Assembly: GCA_002350545.1 (NCBI GenBank)
Contig: DEEY01000021.1
Location: 6,024-24,763, forward strand
Length of the DNA: 18,740 nucleotides
Direction: 5' to 3'
Origin: Candidatus Saccharibacteria bacterium UBA2866
GTDB lineage: Bacteria; Patescibacteriota; Saccharimonadia; Saccharimonadales; Saccharimonadaceae
The notes beneath the pieces were generated by a model. It made no database searches. It was not told where the DNA came from and saw only the letters and a list, made by a program, of their open reading frames with translations. The position numbers and the translations under genes were made by a program. Shown one piece after another: positions 1 through 7,706 of this stretch (positions within the stretch are counted from its first letter, which is position 1; the number at the start of each line of letters is the position of its first letter).

Positions 1-1638
1 GATATCGATAAAAAGATTTCTGACTTCCTTAAGAACAAGCTCACAGATCTCGATACCGACATCGCAGTGATGACGAACTCTGGTGCTCGTGGTTCCATCT
101 CGAACATTAAGCTCGCATCTGCAGAAATTGGTATCATGGTCGATATTAACAACAACGAAATCGAGCTCCCGGTGAAGTCTTCTTACAAGAAGGGTTTAAA
201 CACTTTGGAGTCCTTTATTGCTACACGAGGTGCACGCCAGGGGCAGGTTTCTACGGCACTACGTACTGCGGACTCTGGTTATTTGACTCGTCGTCTCGTT
301 GATGTGTCTCAAGATGTGTTTACTACAGATGAAGAGGCGGATGACCCAGGCTTTACGGTATTCCGTGATGAAACCGAGGCATCAGGCATTGAATTTTCGG
401 CACGAATTGCTGGTCGTTATACGGCGGAACCGGTGCCGGGCTACCTAGAAGCAAATGAGCTAATTACAAAAGAAATGGCAGAGCAAATTGAAGCCGACGA
501 AAAGATCGATTCAGTAAAGATTCAGTCAATTCTCTCGACTACTGCAGTGGAAGGTATCCCACGCCGAGCTTATGGCGTAGATATGTCTACCCGTTCACTC
601 GTAGCAGCTAATGAGCCGGTTGGTGTGATTGCGGCGCAGTCACTTGGTGAACCTGGTACGCAGTTGACGCTAGATACCAAGCACGGTTCTGGTCTTGCTG
701 GTTCTGGCGCAATCGCGCGTGGTCTTCCGCGTGTGGAAGAGCTTCTTGAAGCTCGTACGCCGAAGGGTCAAGCCTATGTTTCGCCAATTGATGGTGTAGT
801 AGAAATTTGGGAAGATGGTAATCGCTATATTGCTCAAATTACGCCACAAGCTGGTGAAATTAAGAAGTTTGCTCTAGACGGGCGTAAACCGGCTGTAAAA
901 GATGGTGAAAGTGTGGCTGCGGGCGCTACTTTGGTGAAAAAGAAGGGCGATCAGGCCGCAATTAAGGCACCAAATGCAGGTATTGTAGAACTTGTGAAGG
1001 ACGGGATAATCTTAGTAGGTTCAGCGACTTCACCGGTTAAAATTGAGATTCCGGGTGATGCAGAATTAGTAGTGAAATCTAATGATTCTGTACAGGCTGG
1101 TGACAGATTGACGACTGGTTCTTTGAACTTGCAAGACTTGTTGAAGTATAAGGGTGTCGAAGCAACTGAACGTTACATTATGAATGATGTTCTAAACGTG
1201 TATGCGGCTCAGGGGCATGAGATTTCGCCGAAACACTTGGAAATCTTAGTACGTCAGATGTTCTCAAGAGTACAAATCAATGATCCGGGCGATTCGTCGT
1301 TTGTGTCAGGTGATATTACTTCACGTGCGGCAGTAACTTTGGAAAACAAGGAATTAGAGGCGGCAGATAAAACTCCAGCTACCTATACCAACTTACTACT
1401 TGGTATTACCAAAGTTTCGATCTTCTCTGATTCGTTCTTGTCGGCAGCATCTTTCCAGGATACTACTCGGGTACTTATCAATGCGGCAATTAATGGTCGA
1501 GTTGATCACCTGAAGGGTCTCAAGGAAAATGTGATTATTGGACGCAAGATTCCGGTAGGAACAGGTGTGGCGCCTCTTGTAGATTTCGAACAACCTGATT
1601 CGAAAGTACCTACAGAAGCAGACCTCGAAAATCTATAA
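1..1638 (+). CDS. rpoC: DNA-directed RNA polymerase subunit beta' (C-terminal part, 5' end outside window)
   Basis: This is the last 545 codons of the beta' subunit, open from base 1. Visible family motifs are GARGS, then HGARxG replaced by RGARQG, the strongly conserved TALRTADSGYLTRRLVDVSQD stretch, the bridge-helix/trigger-loop entry IAAQSLGEPGTQLT, GLPRVEELLEARTPKG, and the C-terminal LKENVIIGRKIPVGTG. The trigger loop runs directly into GLPRVEELLEAR, so there is no large SI3 insertion of the E. coli type. The jaw region (about 770-1130) contains barrel-like beta segments (VAAGATLV, IKAPNAGIVELV). The trigger-loop tip is odd: where bacteria normally have LTMRTFHTGG, this protein has LTLDTKHGSG, keeping the catalytic His but replacing the Met, Arg and Phe. 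The gene ends in TAA, and palindromic element A begins 4 bases later. The identification is secure. Confidence 0.98.
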   Translation, partial: DIDKKISDFLKNKLTDLDTDIAVMTNSGARGSISNIKLASAEIGIMVDINNNEIELPVKSSYKKGLNTLESFIATRGARQGQVSTALRTADSGYLTRRLVDVSQDVFTTDEEADDPGFTVFRDETEASGIEFSARIAGRYTAEPVPGYLEANELITKEMAEQIEADEKIDSVKIQSILSTTAVEGIPRRAYGVDMSTRSLVAANEPVGVIAAQSLGEPGTQLTLDTKHGSGLAGSGAIARGLPRVEELLEARTPKGQAYVSPIDGVVEIWEDGNRYIAQITPQAGEIKKFALDGRKPAVKDGESVAAGATLVKKKGDQAAIKAPNAGIVELVKDGIILVGSATSPVKIEIPGDAELVVKSNDSVQAGDRLTTGSLNLQDLLKYKGVEATERYIMNDVLNVYAAQGHEISPKHLEILVRQMFSRVQINDPGDSSFVSGDITSRAAVTLENKELEAADKTPATYTNLLLGITKVSIFSDSFLSAASFQDTTRVLINAAINGRVDHLKGLKENVIIGRKIPVGTGVAPLVDFEQPDSKVPTEADLENL

Positions 1639-1642
1639 AAAT

Positions 1643-1788
1643 AAAGCAACTGAAATAAATGCATCCGGGACACGGGTCGGCTCGGCCCGTCGTCACGGGC
1701 GAGCCGCCCTAATTCGACGCTACGCTACGCCTTTGGCGAGCGGTCGTAACCTCCGAAATGTCCCGAATTGCATTATTTCAGTTGCTTT
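1643..1788 (+). repeat. Long palindromic element A (family 1 structured intergenic element)
   Basis: The outer arms 1643-1663 and 1769-1788 pair over about 20 bp with one extra A. A second helix CGGGACA/TGTCCCG (1666-1672 with 1759-1765) closes a branched interior. Inside are a long hairpin with loop CGTC (about 1678-1707), the single-stranded stretch CTAATTC, a second hairpin built on GAC..CGCT..CGCC/GGCG.AGCG.GTC, and then CTCCGAAA before the closing TGTCC. The landmarks GGACACGnGTC, loop CGYC, CTAATTC and CTCCGAAATGTCC recur in the same order in element B at 8113-8232, although hairpin sequences and outer arms differ. The right arm ends in TTGCTTTT and contains the -35 of secY. It probably ends or processes the rpoC transcript. 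I do not recognise a named RNA family. Confidence 0.75.
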
Positions 1789-1810
1789 TGTTAATGGTTT
1801 GTGATATTAT
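1782..1810 (+). promoter_or_regulatory. secY promoter
   Basis: TTGCTT (1782-1787), a 17-bp spacer, and TATTAT (1805-1810) preceded by TGA, which makes an extended -10. The -35 lies inside the right arm of palindromic element A. The expected start is near 1817, giving a leader of roughly 17 bases that includes AAGAGG just before the ATG at 1834. Confidence 0.6.
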
Positions 1811-1833
1811 TGAGGGTAGTTACAAGAGGTTTT

Positions 1834-3264
1834 ATGCATTTCAAGACAATTTTTAAATCGCTAAAGAATAAGGATATGTTGAAACGAGTGGGGGTGATAC
1901 TCGGAATTATTGTGGCATATCGTTTGTTGGCACAGATTCCGGTTCCGATGGGCGATGCTTCAACTTTTAAGGAAGCAGTGTCTAATTTACTGGACAAGTC
2001 AGACTTTTCGTCGTTTTTGAATTTGATTTCTGGTGGTGGGTTAGCTTCATTTAGTATTATTCTGGTGGGTTTGTCGCCATATATTACTGGTTCGATTGTG
2101 GTGCAGTTGATTACTAAGGCTGTACCAAGGTTAGAGGAGCTTTCAAATGATGGTGAGACTGGTCGGCGAAAGATTAACCAATGGACACGAATCCTTACGG
2201 TGCCTTTAGCGATTATGCAGTCAATTGCATATATCTTTATTCTGTATCAGCAGGTAGTGGGGGCAAACATTGCGACTGATTTTACCCCAACTGCAGGGGA
2301 ATGGGTGCTTTCTGTCACTGCGATGACGGCTGGCTCAGTGATTTTGATGTGGATGGGTGAGTTGATTACAGAGCAGGGTATTGGAAATGGTATTTCCACC
2401 TTAATCGTGGCTTCAATCGTATCCCAGTTACCGAGTACAATGGCTACGCTTGGGGCGTCTCTTACGGATACTTCGGAGGGAATGTTGAATCTATTTGGTA
2501 TGGAATTGCCGTTTAACCCAACGACGTTCTGGATTGTACTTGGGTTTGCGGTGGCAATGCTAGGAGTGATCTACTTCCTAGTGAAGCTAAACGAAGCACA
2601 GCGTATTATTACTGTAAACTACGCTAAGCGAGTACATGGTAATTCGTCTTACGGTGGCATTAAATCGATTTTGCCAATTAAAATTATCGCAGCAGGTGTG
2701 ATTCCGGTGATTTTTGCGACAGCATTTTTGTCGCTTCCGGCGCTTGTTGGACAAGTAATAATGACGGTAGATGCTGGAAATGAAACTGGGGCGTGGTTAG
2801 TGCAGACTTTCTCGGCACCGTCAGCGAGTAATTTTGCCACAATGTATCCGGATGGTATTACTGGGCAATGGTTTGTGTATCCAGCAATGTATTTCTTACT
2901 AGTATTTATGTTTACATATTTCTACACTTCAATTATTTTTAACACAAAGGAAATTGCCGATAACTTGCAGAAACAAGGTGGCTTTATTGAAGGAGTAAGG
3001 CCGGGCATTCAGACGGCAGATTATCTTTCTAAAGTAGTAAATCGACTAGATTTGTTTGGGGCGTTGGCGTTAGGTATTGTAGCAATGCTGCCATTTATCA
3101 CTGACTATATCTTTATTGTAGTAACTGGTGCACCAATTGGTTTGTCAATTTCGGGTACTGGGCTTCTCATTATCGTGACGGTGGCGTTAGAGAATCTACG
3201 GTCGATAGATTCGAGAGCTCTAATGATAACATATGACGATTTTGGCGATGAGCTTGAAGATTAA
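1834..3264 (+). CDS. secY: Preprotein translocase subunit SecY
   Basis: This is the channel subunit of the Sec translocon in the cytoplasmic membrane; its partner SecE is encoded at 15033-15419. The product has 476 residues with about ten hydrophobic segments. Family signatures include YRLLAQIPVP near the N-terminus, the plug region (LNLISGGGLASFSI), GIGNGISTLIVASIVSQLP, and NLQKQGGFIEGVRPGIQTADYL before the last helices. The frame stays open back to a GTG at 1801, but that codon overlaps the -10 region. The ATG at 1834 has AAGAGG four bases upstream and gives a normal N-terminus (MHFKTIFKSLKNKDML). In most bacteria secY follows rplO and precedes adk and map; here it follows rpoC and precedes a sortase. 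The sortase start overlaps its 3' end. Confidence 0.96.
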   Translation: MHFKTIFKSLKNKDMLKRVGVILGIIVAYRLLAQIPVPMGDASTFKEAVSNLLDKSDFSSFLNLISGGGLASFSIILVGLSPYITGSIVVQLITKAVPRLEELSNDGETGRRKINQWTRILTVPLAIMQSIAYIFILYQQVVGANIATDFTPTAGEWVLSVTAMTAGSVILMWMGELITEQGIGNGISTLIVASIVSQLPSTMATLGASLTDTSEGMLNLFGMELPFNPTTFWIVLGFAVAMLGVIYFLVKLNEAQRIITVNYAKRVHGNSSYGGIKSILPIKIIAAGVIPVIFATAFLSLPALVGQVIMTVDAGNETGAWLVQTFSAPSASNFATMYPDGITGQWFVYPAMYFLLVFMFTYFYTSIIFNTKEIADNLQKQGGFIEGVRPGIQTADYLSKVVNRLDLFGALALGIVAMLPFITDYIFIVVTGAPIGLSISGTGLLIIVTVALENLRSIDSRALMITYDDFGDELED

Positions 3265-3931
3265 GGGTTGGCGAAAAATAGTTAAATGGTCTGTGTGGGC
3301 AGTACTTTCGGTGCTATTTCTGGTGTTTTTGATTCGAGTAATTGTGTTTGAAAACAATTATTACGGAGAAAAAGAGGGTAGCGAACGGGCAGCTGCGGTC
3401 GTAACTGAAGATACCGATTTAGATGAAACTGAACCAACAGAAAAAGAAGTTAAAGAATATACAGTGGCGCCAGATCGGCCACGATATTTGACGGTGGAAA
3501 AATTAAAGGTGAAGAATTCAAGGATTCTGCCGATGGGTGTTAACACATCGGGTGAACTTGATACACCGAGAAATATTTTTGATGTGGGATGGTATGAGGC
3601 GTCTGGGAAACCAGGTCAAGGCGGTACGATGATTATTGATGGGCATAATGGTGGTCCGCATGTGCATGGCGTATTCAAGAATTTGCCGGATCTTGTAGCT
3701 GGAGATATTATAAAGGTTGAAAGAGGGGACGGAGCGATATTTAATTATAAGGTGGTAGAGAATAAAACCGTTCCACTTTCGGAGTCTGATGCCTATATGA
3801 CTGCGGCGGCGAGGTCGCCGGAACCGGGCAAAGAGTCGGTGACTTTGATTACTTGTACTGGGGAATGGTCGCAACAGCAAGGGACTTATTTATCTCGTCA
3901 ATTTACAAGAGCAATTCTTGTTGACGAGTAG
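3248..3931 (+). CDS. Membrane-anchored sortase family transpeptidase
   Basis: A short basic N-terminus (MSLKIKGWRKIVKW) is followed by one hydrophobic segment (SVWAVLSVLFLVFLIRVIVF), an acidic linker, and a sortase domain. The expected catalytic triad is visible: His in MIIDGHNGGP (residue 138 counting from the alternative start 3233), Cys in LITCTGEW (208) and Arg in YLSRQF (222). Sortases cut a sorting signal on surface proteins and join them to an acceptor. The HxxGP and HGVF pattern looks like class E/F or other non-SrtA types, but the class cannot be fixed by eye. The start is uncertain: ATG 3233 and ATG 3248 both overlap the end of secY and neither has a clear ribosome site; 3248 gives the more typical membrane anchor. 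No sortase substrate with an obvious LPxTG tail is in this window. Confidence 0.88.
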   Translation: MSLKIKGWRKIVKWSVWAVLSVLFLVFLIRVIVFENNYYGEKEGSERAAAVVTEDTDLDETEPTEKEVKEYTVAPDRPRYLTVEKLKVKNSRILPMGVNTSGELDTPRNIFDVGWYEASGKPGQGGTMIIDGHNGGPHVHGVFKNLPDLVAGDIIKVERGDGAIFNYKVVENKTVPLSESDAYMTAAARSPEPGKESVTLITCTGEWSQQQGTYLSRQFTRAILVDE

Positions 3932-3949
3932 AAAAAAGTGTGCTAAAAT
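3921..3949 (+). promoter_or_regulatory. Promoter of the infA-ribosomal protein operon
   Basis: TTGACG (3921-3926), a 17-bp spacer and TAAAAT (3944-3949) preceded by TGC (extended -10). It overlaps the last codons of the sortase. The predicted start near 3956 leaves only about 7 bases before the infA ATG, so the mRNA would be nearly leaderless. Confidence 0.65.
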
Positions 3950-3962
3950 AAGAAGGTAATTT

Positions 3963-4184
3963 ATGGCTAGTCAAAAGGAAGTAATTAAACTTACGGGTAG
4001 TGTTGTTGAAGCACTGCCGAATACTCAATTCCGAGTAGAACTCGAGAATGGCCATATTATTGTTGCCCATATGAGCGGACGGATGCGGAAGAATTACATT
4101 CGTTTAGTCCCGGGTGACAAAGTCGAGGTTGAGTTAACCCCTTACGATCTTACAAAGGGTAGAATCAGCTTTCGGCTTAAATAA
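3963..4184 (+). CDS. infA: Translation initiation factor IF-1
   Basis: The 73-residue product is the normal size for IF-1, a single OB-fold that binds the 30S A site. Typical stretches are GSVVEALPNTQFRVELENGH, VAHMSGRMRKNYIR and VPGDKVEVELTPYDLTKGRI. AAGG lies 6 bases before the ATG. It heads the infA-rpmJ-rpsM-rpsK-rpsD-rpoA-rplQ cluster that is common in bacteria. The stop is TAA. Confidence 0.97.
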   Translation: MASQKEVIKLTGSVVEALPNTQFRVELENGHIIVAHMSGRMRKNYIRLVPGDKVEVELTPYDLTKGRISFRLK

Positions 4185-4321
4185 TATTAACCGTTGTAAT
4201 TTTTACAACACTTTTGGAAGTAATGTTAAATACTAGTTGCAAAAGTATTTAGCGTTAAGCTTTTTACTAAGTGTTTGTTATTATTACAACACTAACAATA
4301 AGGAAAGGATATTTTGACACT
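4185..4321 (+). promoter_or_regulatory. infA-rpmJ leader with several small hairpins
   Basis: This is the largest gap inside the otherwise compact ribosomal operon. It holds three short inverted repeats: GTTGTAA-TTT-TTACAAC (4193-4209), AAATACT..AGTATTT (4228-4250), and AGTGTTTGT..ACAACACT (about 4270-4293, one bulge). The string TTACAACACT occurs twice (about 4204 and 4284). AGGAAAGGA lies 12 or so bases before the rpmJ ATG, a rather long spacing. A role as a ribosomal-protein autoregulatory leader is possible, but I cannot match it to a known binding site. Confidence 0.35.
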
Positions 4322-4438
4322 ATGAAAGTACGTGCAAGTGTTAAAAAAATTTCCCCTGATGACATCATCGTGCGCCGGAAGGGTGTACTAAGAGTCATCA
4401 ATAAGAAAAAACCTAAGAATAAGCAAAGGCAGGGTTAA
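4322..4438 (+). CDS. rpmJ: 50S ribosomal protein L36 (zinc-less form)
   Basis: A 38-residue gene between infA and rpsM. The ends MKVRASVKKI and PKNKQRQG match L36 closely. The zinc-ribbon ligands found in the cysteine-containing form (C-x2-C...C...H) are all absent; the first pair is replaced by SPDD, so this is a C-minus variant. The stop TAA lies 4 bases before the rpsM start. The identification rests on both termini and on its canonical place between infA and rpsM. Confidence 0.93.
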   Translation: MKVRASVKKISPDDIIVRRKGVLRVINKKKPKNKQRQG

Positions 4439-4442
4439 ATAT

Positions 4443-4829
4443 ATGGCTAGAATAGCTAGTGTAGTAATCCCGTCGGATAAGCAAGTGTGGATTGCACTGA
4501 CTTATGTGTATGGGATTGGTCGTACGACCAGCAAAAAAATCCTTGCGGAGGCTAAAATCGAGCCTACCACTCGGGTGAAAGATCTCACCGAGGCTGACGA
4601 ACAAAAAATCAATGACATTATTTCGAAGAAATATCGAGTTGAAGGTGATCTTCGTCGCGTCGTGAGCAATAATATTAAACGTATAAAGGATATTAATTCC
4701 TACAAGGGAATGCGTCACAAGGCGAAGTTACCAGTCAACGGCCAGCGTACTCGGACGAATGCACGTACTCGGAAGGGTAAGGCGATCGCGGTCGGTGGTG
4801 CACAACCTAAGGCAGCAAGTAAGACTTAA
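4443..4829 (+). CDS. rpsM: 30S ribosomal protein S13
   Basis: A 128-residue S13 of the small-subunit head, which contacts the large subunit and P-site tRNA. Signatures are MARIASVVIPSDK, ALTYVYGIGRTTSKKIL, YRVEGDLRRVVSNNIKRI, and the terminal GQRTRTNARTRKGK block. GCAGGG at the end of rpmJ can serve as its ribosome site. It is followed 9 bases later by rpsK, in the usual order. Confidence 0.97.
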   Translation: MARIASVVIPSDKQVWIALTYVYGIGRTTSKKILAEAKIEPTTRVKDLTEADEQKINDIISKKYRVEGDLRRVVSNNIKRIKDINSYKGMRHKAKLPVNGQRTRTNARTRKGKAIAVGGAQPKAASKT

Positions 4830-4838
4830 GGAGAAATT

Positions 4839-5291
4839 ATGGCAGAAGAGGAAATTAAAAACACTGTCGCTGAAACTAGTGAGGCTAAAACTGAAGAAGT
4901 TAAAGCCGCTCCAAAGTCGAAAGCGAAAAAAGGTAAAAGAATCGTAAATAGCGGTCAAGTACATATTCAATCGACCTTTAACAATACGATTATTAGTGTC
5001 ACCGACAAAACTGGCGGAGTATTGACAGCTTCATCAGCTGGAGCGAATGGTTTTCGTGGTTCAAAGAAAGGCACTGCGTTTGCAGCAGGTGTTGCAGCGG
5101 AGAAAGCTTTGGAACTTGCAAAGAAAAATCACGCTTTGAATTCAGTTGACGTATTTGTGTCTGGTATTGGACTTGGTCGTGATGCGGCGGTGAGGGCTGT
5201 AGCAACGGCTGGCATCAAAATTGACAGCATTACGGATGTAACCCCGATTCAGCACGGTGGTGTAAGACCGAAGGGAGAAAGGAAACCATAA
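4839..5291 (+). CDS. rpsK: 30S ribosomal protein S11 with acidic/basic N-terminal tail
   Basis: The S11 core begins near residue 34 (RIVNSGQVHIQSTFNNTIIS) and runs to the conserved end DVTPIQHGGVRPKGERKP. The first 30 or so residues are a Glu- then Lys/Ala-rich tail (KAAPKSKAKKGK), making the protein 150 residues, longer than the usual 125-130. AAGGAGA precedes the ATG. Its TAA overlaps the rpsD start by one base (TAATG), which suggests coupled translation. Confidence 0.97.
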   Translation: MAEEEIKNTVAETSEAKTEEVKAAPKSKAKKGKRIVNSGQVHIQSTFNNTIISVTDKTGGVLTASSAGANGFRGSKKGTAFAAGVAAEKALELAKKNHALNSVDVFVSGIGLGRDAAVRAVATAGIKIDSITDVTPIQHGGVRPKGERKP

Positions 5292-5908
5292 TGGCAAGAG
5301 ATACTGGACCAATTGTTAAACAAAGTCGTCGTGAAGGTGTAGCATTAGCACCAAAAGCCCATAAAGTGATGGCGAAAAAATCCGGTATTCCGGGTGAGCA
5401 CGGTGACAAAAGGCAGCGGGGTGGCAGCCTATACCTTACTCAGTTAAGGGAAAAGCAAAAAGTACGCCGAATGTATGGTTTACTTGAAAAACAATTTGCT
5501 AAATTGATGCGAGAAGCTCAAAAAGCAGAAGGCCTAACGGGTGAAAAGCTTTTGGAGTTCTTGGAGCGTCGGGCAGATAATGCAGTTTATCGTGCAGGGT
5601 TTGCTTTGACTCGTCGCCAAGCTCGTCAATTAGTTTCACACGGACATTTTACTTTGAACGGTCATCGGATTGATGTTCCATCGATTCGGTTGAACCCGGG
5701 TGATGTTCTAGAGGTTCGTCCGAAATCTAGTAAAACAGAGTATTTCAAGAATCTTCCGAATATCATTGGTGCGGCAAACGTGACGCCGCTTTCCTGGATG
5801 AAGGTCGACGGTAAGAAAATGAAGATTGAAATCACTGGTCTTCCAAAACGTGATGAGATGGAAGCTGGTATTAATGAACAATTAATCGTTGAGTACTACT
5901 CACGCTAA
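5291..5908 (+). CDS. rpsD: 30S ribosomal protein S4
   Basis: The product has 205 residues. The N-terminal half carries GIPGEHGDKRQR and YLTQLREKQKVRRMYGLLEKQF; the S4 RNA-binding domain is seen in LERRADNAVYRAGFALTRRQARQLVSHGHFTLNG. There are no cysteines, so the N-terminal zinc site of some S4 proteins is missing. S4 starts 30S assembly and in some bacteria represses its own operon. It is translationally coupled to rpsK and followed after 13 bases by rpoA with its own AAGGAGA. Confidence 0.98.
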   Translation: MARDTGPIVKQSRREGVALAPKAHKVMAKKSGIPGEHGDKRQRGGSLYLTQLREKQKVRRMYGLLEKQFAKLMREAQKAEGLTGEKLLEFLERRADNAVYRAGFALTRRQARQLVSHGHFTLNGHRIDVPSIRLNPGDVLEVRPKSSKTEYFKNLPNIIGAANVTPLSWMKVDGKKMKIEITGLPKRDEMEAGINEQLIVEYYSR

Positions 5909-5921
5909 GGAGAAATAGAAT

Positions 5922-6875
5922 ATGACAACAAAAAATATTCACGATGCCAAACTTGAGTCCGTAAAGGAATTGGGTGAGAATAGTGCGGAGTTTGTGATTA
6001 AGCCGTTGTATCCTGGTTACGGGAACACACTCGGTAATTCGCTCCGACGCGTGCTACTTTCCAGCGTGAAAGGGGCAGCGATTACGGCATTTTCAATTAA
6101 TGGCACTACACATGAATTTGCGGCAATTAAGGGTATCCGCGAAGACGTAGTAGATATTATGTTGAATCTCAAAAATATCCGGTTCAAGGTGCACACTGAC
6201 GAACCGGTGGAACTTTCGCTTGAAATTAAAGGTGAAAAGCAGACTTCCGACAAGGATGGTGATAAGCGGGTAGTAGCCGGCGATATCAAATTACCAGCTG
6301 GTGTGGAAGTTGCTAATCCAAACCAAACCATTTGTCACATCGACGACCCGAAACACGTACTAAAGATGAATTTTGTCGTGGAGACGGGATGTGGTTATCT
6401 TACAATCGAAGATTCCAGTAATAGTCGAGTACACAGTGACATGATTGCAATTGATGCAGTGTTTACTCCTGTACTTCGAGTACGTTACAAAGTAGAGAAT
6501 ACTCGTGTTGGACAGGATACGAATTTGCAACAGTTGACTTTGACGGTTGATACTGATGGCACGATTACGCCAAAGGAAGCTTTTGAAGAAGCTGCGGCGA
6601 TTTTGGTGAACCAATACAAGGCTTTGGCTGGTGGGACTGAAGTTGAATCGACACCGGCGCCAGGCGCTAATAAGGAAGAAGAAGATAGTGGGCTTATGCT
6701 ACCGATTGAAGAGTTAGATTTGTCGGCACGCACCGCTAACGCATTACTTAACAATGATATCAAGACGATTCGTGATCTCGTGACTTTGTCAGAGACGGAT
6801 CTAAAGGATCTCAAAGGTTTTGGGTCGAAAGCGTTAGAGGAAGTAAAAGAAAAGTTAGCGGAGATTAAATTCTAA
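5922..6875 (+). CDS. rpoA: DNA-directed RNA polymerase subunit alpha
   Basis: The 317-residue product has the usual two domains. The N-terminal assembly domain (about 1-235) includes LYPGYGNTLGNSLRRVLLSS and AIKGIREDVVDIMLNLK. An acidic Pro/Ala/Gly linker covers about 236-257. The C-terminal domain (258-317) includes LDLSARTANALLNNDIKTIRDL and LKGFGSKALEEVKEKL. Arg270 aligns with E. coli Arg265, which contacts UP-element DNA, so alpha-CTD binding to promoters is probably retained. The gene sits in the standard rpsD-rpoA-rplQ order, with one base before the rplQ start. Confidence 0.98.
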   Translation: MTTKNIHDAKLESVKELGENSAEFVIKPLYPGYGNTLGNSLRRVLLSSVKGAAITAFSINGTTHEFAAIKGIREDVVDIMLNLKNIRFKVHTDEPVELSLEIKGEKQTSDKDGDKRVVAGDIKLPAGVEVANPNQTICHIDDPKHVLKMNFVVETGCGYLTIEDSSNSRVHSDMIAIDAVFTPVLRVRYKVENTRVGQDTNLQQLTLTVDTDGTITPKEAFEEAAAILVNQYKALAGGTEVESTPAPGANKEEEDSGLMLPIEELDLSARTANALLNNDIKTIRDLVTLSETDLKDLKGFGSKALEEVKEKLAEIKF

Positions 6876-6876
6876 A

Positions 6877-7281
6877 ATGCACAGGCACAGTTATAAAGGT
6901 CGAAAATTTGGGCGAAAGACCGATCAGAGATTGGCACTGATGCGGGGGATGATGTGCTCTTTGATTGAATACCAAACAATTACTACTACTTTGACACGCT
7001 GTAAGGAACTTCGCCGCGAGCTGGAGAAGTTGATCACAATTGCAAGAAAAGGTGGATTAGCTAACCGACGAATCTTGATTGCAAGATTAAATAGCATAGA
7101 GTCAGCTTCACTTTTGATGGATGTGATTGCGCCGCAAATTAAGCGGAATTCTGGTTATCTCCGGATTGAGCGAGCAGGTTTTCGTCGGGGTGATAACTCG
7201 GAAATGGCTACAATTAGCTTTGTTGACGACATCAACCTCGATGTAGAAGCGAAGCCTAAGGCGAAAAAGGAGGATAAATAA
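6877..7281 (+). CDS. rplQ: 50S ribosomal protein L17
   Basis: The 134-residue product begins MHRHSYKGRKFGRKTDQR and has the conserved LMRGMMCSLIEYQTITTTLTRCKELR block, close to the family signature. A short Lys/Glu tail ends the protein. GGAGG near its end (in AAAAAGGAGGATAAATAATG) serves as the ribosome site for rplM, whose ATG overlaps the L17 stop. Confidence 0.97.
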   Translation: MHRHSYKGRKFGRKTDQRLALMRGMMCSLIEYQTITTTLTRCKELRRELEKLITIARKGGLANRRILIARLNSIESASLLMDVIAPQIKRNSGYLRIERAGFRRGDNSEMATISFVDDINLDVEAKPKAKKEDK

Positions 7282-7706
7282 TGAAAACTTATTCTCAAAA
7301 ATCTGCTGAAATTAACCGCGAGTGGTGGCTGATTGATGCTTCCACGATGCCACTTGGCAAATTAGCCGTGGTAATTGCGGATAAATTGATGGGTAAAAGC
7401 AAAGTAACCTACACGCCACACATCGACAACGGTGATTATGTGGTGGTGATTAACGCTAAAGACTTAGTGGTAACCGGGGATAAGATGGTTCAAAAGAAAT
7501 ACTATCGCCATAGTGGTTATCCGGGTGGAATTAAGGAACTCAGGCTAGAGGAAGTAATCGAAAAGGATGCCTCGCGAGCGATTCGTGAAGCGGTTAAGGG
7601 AATGCTTCCTAAAAACAAATTAGCAGCTGAACGGATGAAAAGGCTTCGGGTATTTGAAGGAGCTGAACATACGCACACTGCGCAGAATCCGAAGGAGATT
7701 AAATAA
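7281..7706 (+). CDS. rplM: 50S ribosomal protein L13
   Basis: The 141-residue product has the L13 landmarks WWLIDASTMPLGKLAVVIADKLMGK, YTPHIDNGDYVVVINA, KKYYRHSGYPGG and GMLPKNKLAAERMKRLRVFEG. It is paired with rpsI in the usual order, and its TAA overlaps the rpsI start by one base. Confidence 0.97.
   Translation: MKTYSQKSAEINREWWLIDASTMPLGKLAVVIADKLMGKSKVTYTPHIDNGDYVVVINAKDLVVTGDKMVQKKYYRHSGYPGGIKELRLEEVIEKDASRAIREAVKGMLPKNKLAAERMKRLRVFEGAEHTHTAQNPKEIK

Noticed and set aside
1643..1788. Element A as a hammerhead or twister ribozyme
   Set aside because: The GAAA next to the closing stem is suggestive, but there is no CUGANGA block, and the twister core bases are not in place.
1801..1833. 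GTG 1801 as the start of secY
   Set aside because: It would lie upstream of the expected transcription start and overlap the -10; ATG 1834 has a ribosome site and a normal SecY N-terminus.
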